Shown piece by piece: positions 5,730 to 7,503 of a stretch of 7,503 bases of DNA. The notes beneath the pieces are model-generated. The model did not search any database and was not told where the DNA came from. It saw only the letters and a program-made list of their open reading frames with translations. Source of the DNA: Pseudomonas sp. (GTDB taxonomy: Bacteria > Pseudomonadota > Gammaproteobacteria > Pseudomonadales > Pseudomonadaceae); contig DQAA01000031.1 of NCBI GenBank assembly GCA_003523465.1, positions 1 through 7,503 of the forward strand, read 5' to 3'. The translations under genes were made by a program, and so were the position numbers. The first letter of the stretch is position 1. The number at the start of each line of letters is the position of its first letter.

Positions 5730-6505
5730 GCTCGGAATTGCGCGCCAACCTGGTCGCCCTCAACACCATCGTCTACCGCGAAGTACGCCGCTTCACCCGG
5801 ATCTGGCCGCAGACCCTGCTGCCCCCGGCGATCACCATGGTCCTGTACTTCGTCATCTTCGGTAACCTGATCGGCCGGCAGATCGGCGACATGGGTGGCT
5901 TCACCTACATGGAGTACATCGTGCCGGGCCTGATCATGATGTCGGTGATCACCAACTCCTACGGCAACGTGGTTTCCAGCTTCTTCGGCAGCAAGTTTCA
6001 GCGCTCGATCGAGGAACTGATGGTTTCGCCGGTATCGCCGCACATCATCCTGATCGGCTACGCCCTTGGCGGCGTGCTGCGCGGGCTGGCGGTAGGGGTG
6101 ATCGTGACCTTGCTGTCGCTGTTCTTCACCCATCTGCAGGTGCACCACCTGGGCGTGACCGTCCTGGTAGTGTTGCTGACCGCGACCATCTTCTCGCTGC
6201 TGGGCTTCATCAATGCGGTGTTCGCGCGCAACTTCGACGATATCTCGATCATTCCGACCTTCGTCCTGACGCCGCTGACCTACCTGGGCGGGGTGTTCTA
6301 CTCGATCAACCTGCTGCCGCCGTTCTGGCAGACCGTGTCCTTGGCCAACCCGGTGCTGCACATGGTCAACTCGTTCCGCTACGGCATTCTTGGCGTGTCG
6401 GACATCAAGATCGGCGTGGCCATCACCTTCATGCTGGTAGCGACTGCGGTGCTGTACTTCGGCTGCGTCCGCCTACTGATCAGTGGGCGCGGAATGCGCA
6501 GCTGA
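5726..6505 (+). CDS. yadH: ABC-2 type exporter, permease subunit (YadH-like)
   Basis: This is the 259-residue inner-membrane partner of the preceding ATPase and would form the membrane channel as a dimer. Hydrophobic segments at about 28-48, 63-83, 109-135, 143-166, 173-193 and 231-252 give the six-helix ABC-2 fold. The conserved C-terminal ABC-2 signature region runs from LTPLTYLGGVFYS (181-193) through LANPVLHMVNSFRYG (206-220). The amphipathic stretch before helix 1 (VYREVRRFTRIWPQT) is a coupling element typical of the family. Length and sequence fit E. coli YadH (256 residues). ATG overlaps the ATPase stop as ATGA, with AAGGTGG (5714-5720) as the ribosome site. The 3' end overlaps the opposite-strand DUF2062 gene by 33 bases. 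The substrate is not known; related exporters move lipids, polysaccharides or drugs. Confidence 0.92.
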   Translation: MSSELRANLVALNTIVYREVRRFTRIWPQTLLPPAITMVLYFVIFGNLIGRQIGDMGGFTYMEYIVPGLIMMSVITNSYGNVVSSFFGSKFQRSIEELMVSPVSPHIILIGYALGGVLRGLAVGVIVTLLSLFFTHLQVHHLGVTVLVVLLTATIFSLLGFINAVFARNFDDISIIPTFVLTPLTYLGGVFYSINLLPPFWQTVSLANPVLHMVNSFRYGILGVSDIKIGVAITFMLVATAVLYFGCVRLLISGRGMRS

Positions 6506-7012
6506 TCTTGCCTTGCGCCGGCGCCACTGTCGGCCTACCCACCAGCGCCAGTAGAGCATGGTCAGGCAGTAGGCGAGGGCGCCGAGCAACAACCCACATA
6601 CCACCGAGCCGAGCAGGAATGGCTGCCACAGGGTCGACAGCTGCTCGGTGATCCAGTCGAAGGTGATTTCTTCGGGCAGGGTGCGCGGCGGGATCTGCAT
6701 CAACCAGGCACCCATCTGGTAGGTGCAATAGAACACCGGCGGCATGGTGATGGGATTGGTCAGCCAGACCAGGCTGACGGCGATGGGCATATTGCCGCGA
6801 AACAGGACCGCCAGGCTGGCGGCCAGCAGCATCTGCAGGGGAATCGGGATGAACGCGGCGAACAGCCCCACCGCCATGGCCCGGGCCACCGAATGACGAT
6901 TCAGGTGCCAGAGGTTGGCGTCATGCAGCAGCCGACCGAGAAATCGTAAGGATTTGTGTTCCCGGATGCTCGTCGGATCGGGCATGTAGCGTTTGAAAAG
7001 TCGACGCGGCAT
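6473..7012 (-). CDS. DUF2062 membrane protein
   Basis: This 179-residue inner-membrane protein has the DUF2062 domain, often found beside comEC in pseudomonads and without an established function. After a positively charged N-terminus (MPRRLFKRYMPDP) and the conserved HLNRHSVARA segment come hydrophobic helices at about 44-71, 77-105 and 131-155, with the family motif FIPIPLQM (54-61) and LVWLTNPITMPPVFY (81-95). The C-terminus is rich in Arg and Trp (YWRWWVGRQWRRRKA), fitting a cytoplasmic tail. An upstream in-frame ATG at 7069 would add 19 residues that do not resemble the family and has no ribosome site, so 7012 is preferred, though its own ribosome site is also weak. It is divergent from comEC and convergent with the permease gene. 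Confidence 0.88.
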   Translation of the reverse strand: MPRRLFKRYMPDPTSIREHKSLRFLGRLLHDANLWHLNRHSVARAMAVGLFAAFIPIPLQMLLAASLAVLFRGNMPIAVSLVWLTNPITMPPVFYCTYQMGAWLMQIPPRTLPEEITFDWITEQLSTLWQPFLLGSVVCGLLLGALAYCLTMLYWRWWVGRQWRRRKARSAAHSAPTDQ

Positions 7013-7152
7013 GTGGGGTCTCGGCGTTCGGAAGGGGGCAAGTATGCACGTATTAAAATCTGTGCCCATTCAGACTTTGTGACAATTAATAAGCGAGCCT
7101 GGCCTCGTCATGGTCTAAGCCTGCTGGGTCGTTGGTTTTATCCGGGGCTTGG
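7013..7152. other. Divergent intergenic region between DUF2062 gene and comEC
   Basis: This 140-base stretch should hold both promoters. It is AT-rich around 7051-7092, with the inverted pair TATTAA (7051-7056) and TTAATA (7086-7091) and the near-palindrome TTGTGACAA (7077-7085). I could not place a convincing -35/-10 pair for either gene at normal spacing. Confidence 0.4.
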
Positions 7153-7503
7153 ATGATGCGCACAGGGATGTTGGCGCTCTCTTTCGGACTTTTGTGTCCG
7201 ATTTTTCTGACCGTATTGCCGTCCGTCGGCATGCTGGTGATCTTCGCCGTGCTGGGGCTAGTTTGCCTGTGGCGGCGCTTTTTCCCGCTGGCTTTGTTTC
7301 TGCTTGGCCTGTGCTAGGCAGGCCTGTCGGCGCAGATTGCGCTGGACGATCGCTTGGCTCCCGAACTCGATGGGCGAACCCTGTGGATCGAAGGTCGGGT
7401 GATCGGTTTGCCGGAGCGCGGCGAGCAGCGGGTACGTTTCGAGCTGGAAGATGCGCAATCGCGGCGCGCCGATCTGCCGCGACGCCTGCGTCTGACCTGG
7501 CAG
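7153..7503 (+). pseudogene. comEC: comEC/rec2 DNA-uptake channel, 5' part, interrupted by an amber codon
   Basis: ComEC is a large inner-membrane protein (usually 700-750 residues) that passes single-stranded DNA into the cytoplasm in natural transformation. The frame begins MMRTGMLALS at 7153 (or 7156), with GGGG at 7144-7147 as a modest ribosome site. The first 54 residues form N-terminal hydrophobic helices, as in Pseudomonas ComEC. Codon 55 is TAG (7315-7317), after which the same frame stays open for 62 codons to the window edge and reads as good ComEC: AGLSAQIALDDRLAPELDG, then the start of the DUF4131 region with LWIEGRVIGLPERG and RVRFELEDAQSRRADLP. Homologues, as I recall them, have Trp at this place, so a single TGG to TAG change explains the break. 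No frameshift is needed. The rest of the gene is outside the window. Family assignment is good; whether the gene is dead or the base is a sequencing error is open. Confidence 0.82.

Noticed and set aside
7013..7069. ATG at 7069 as start of the DUF2062 gene
   Set aside because: The extra 19 residues do not resemble the family and no ribosome site precedes it.
7132..7317. A stand-alone 61-residue membrane microprotein
   Set aside because: The sequence before and after its stop is continuous with ComEC in the same frame, so it is the truncated start of comEC and not an independent gene.

Overview
The window looks like the chromosome of a fluorescent-group Pseudomonas (P. fluorescens, protegens or chlororaphis type). 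Coding GC is high and the gene order matches, from memory, the P. aeruginosa PAO1 block PA2817 to PA2811: PA2817-family protein, fadE-type acyl-CoA dehydrogenase, glutathione transferase, then a YadG/YadH-like ABC exporter. A DUF2062 membrane protein and comEC follow on the right. No database search was possible, so the species is an inference.

Region 1 (1-755) looks like the outer end of an integrated mobile element. It holds the 3' part of an arsenic-resistance gene, arsH, then about 240 non-coding bases. Within these lies a strong sigma70-type promoter (641-669) pointing right. The region ends at 738-755, a near-exact copy of the last 18 bases of tRNA-Gly(GCC). That is the core attachment site used by ICEclc and by the PAGI-2/PAGI-3 islands, which are known to enter tRNA-Gly genes at this locus. 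The layout (int-distal end, outward promoter, att core) matches the 'Pcirc' arrangement of ICEclc, where this promoter drives the integrase only after circularisation. In the integrated state a near-perfect hairpin terminator (795-820), probably once the terminator of the tRNA operon, would stop the outward transcript after about 145 nt.

Region 2 (756-4028) is core chromosome. An intergenic patch rich in hairpins separates the island from PA2817 (minus strand). PA2817 lies downstream of fadE (minus strand). The fadE terminator and a promoter for PA2817 occupy the same bases. fadE is a full-length, membrane-anchored beta-oxidation dehydrogenase.

Region 3 (4029-6505, plus strand) has a glutathione S-transferase, an intergenic stretch with an overlapping palindrome, and a two-gene ABC-2 transporter operon with a 4-bp ATGA overlap. 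The permease gene overlaps tail-to-tail by 33 bp with the DUF2062 gene on the minus strand.

Region 4 (7010-7503) holds a divergent start of comEC (DNA uptake channel). Its reading frame is broken by an in-frame amber codon at 7315-7317 and then stays open to the window edge, so comEC appears to carry a nonsense mutation in this strain or assembly.

The points most worth a second look are the ICE end with its outward promoter and the comEC stop codon. I did not find CRISPR arrays, insertion sequences, rRNA genes or a complete tRNA.
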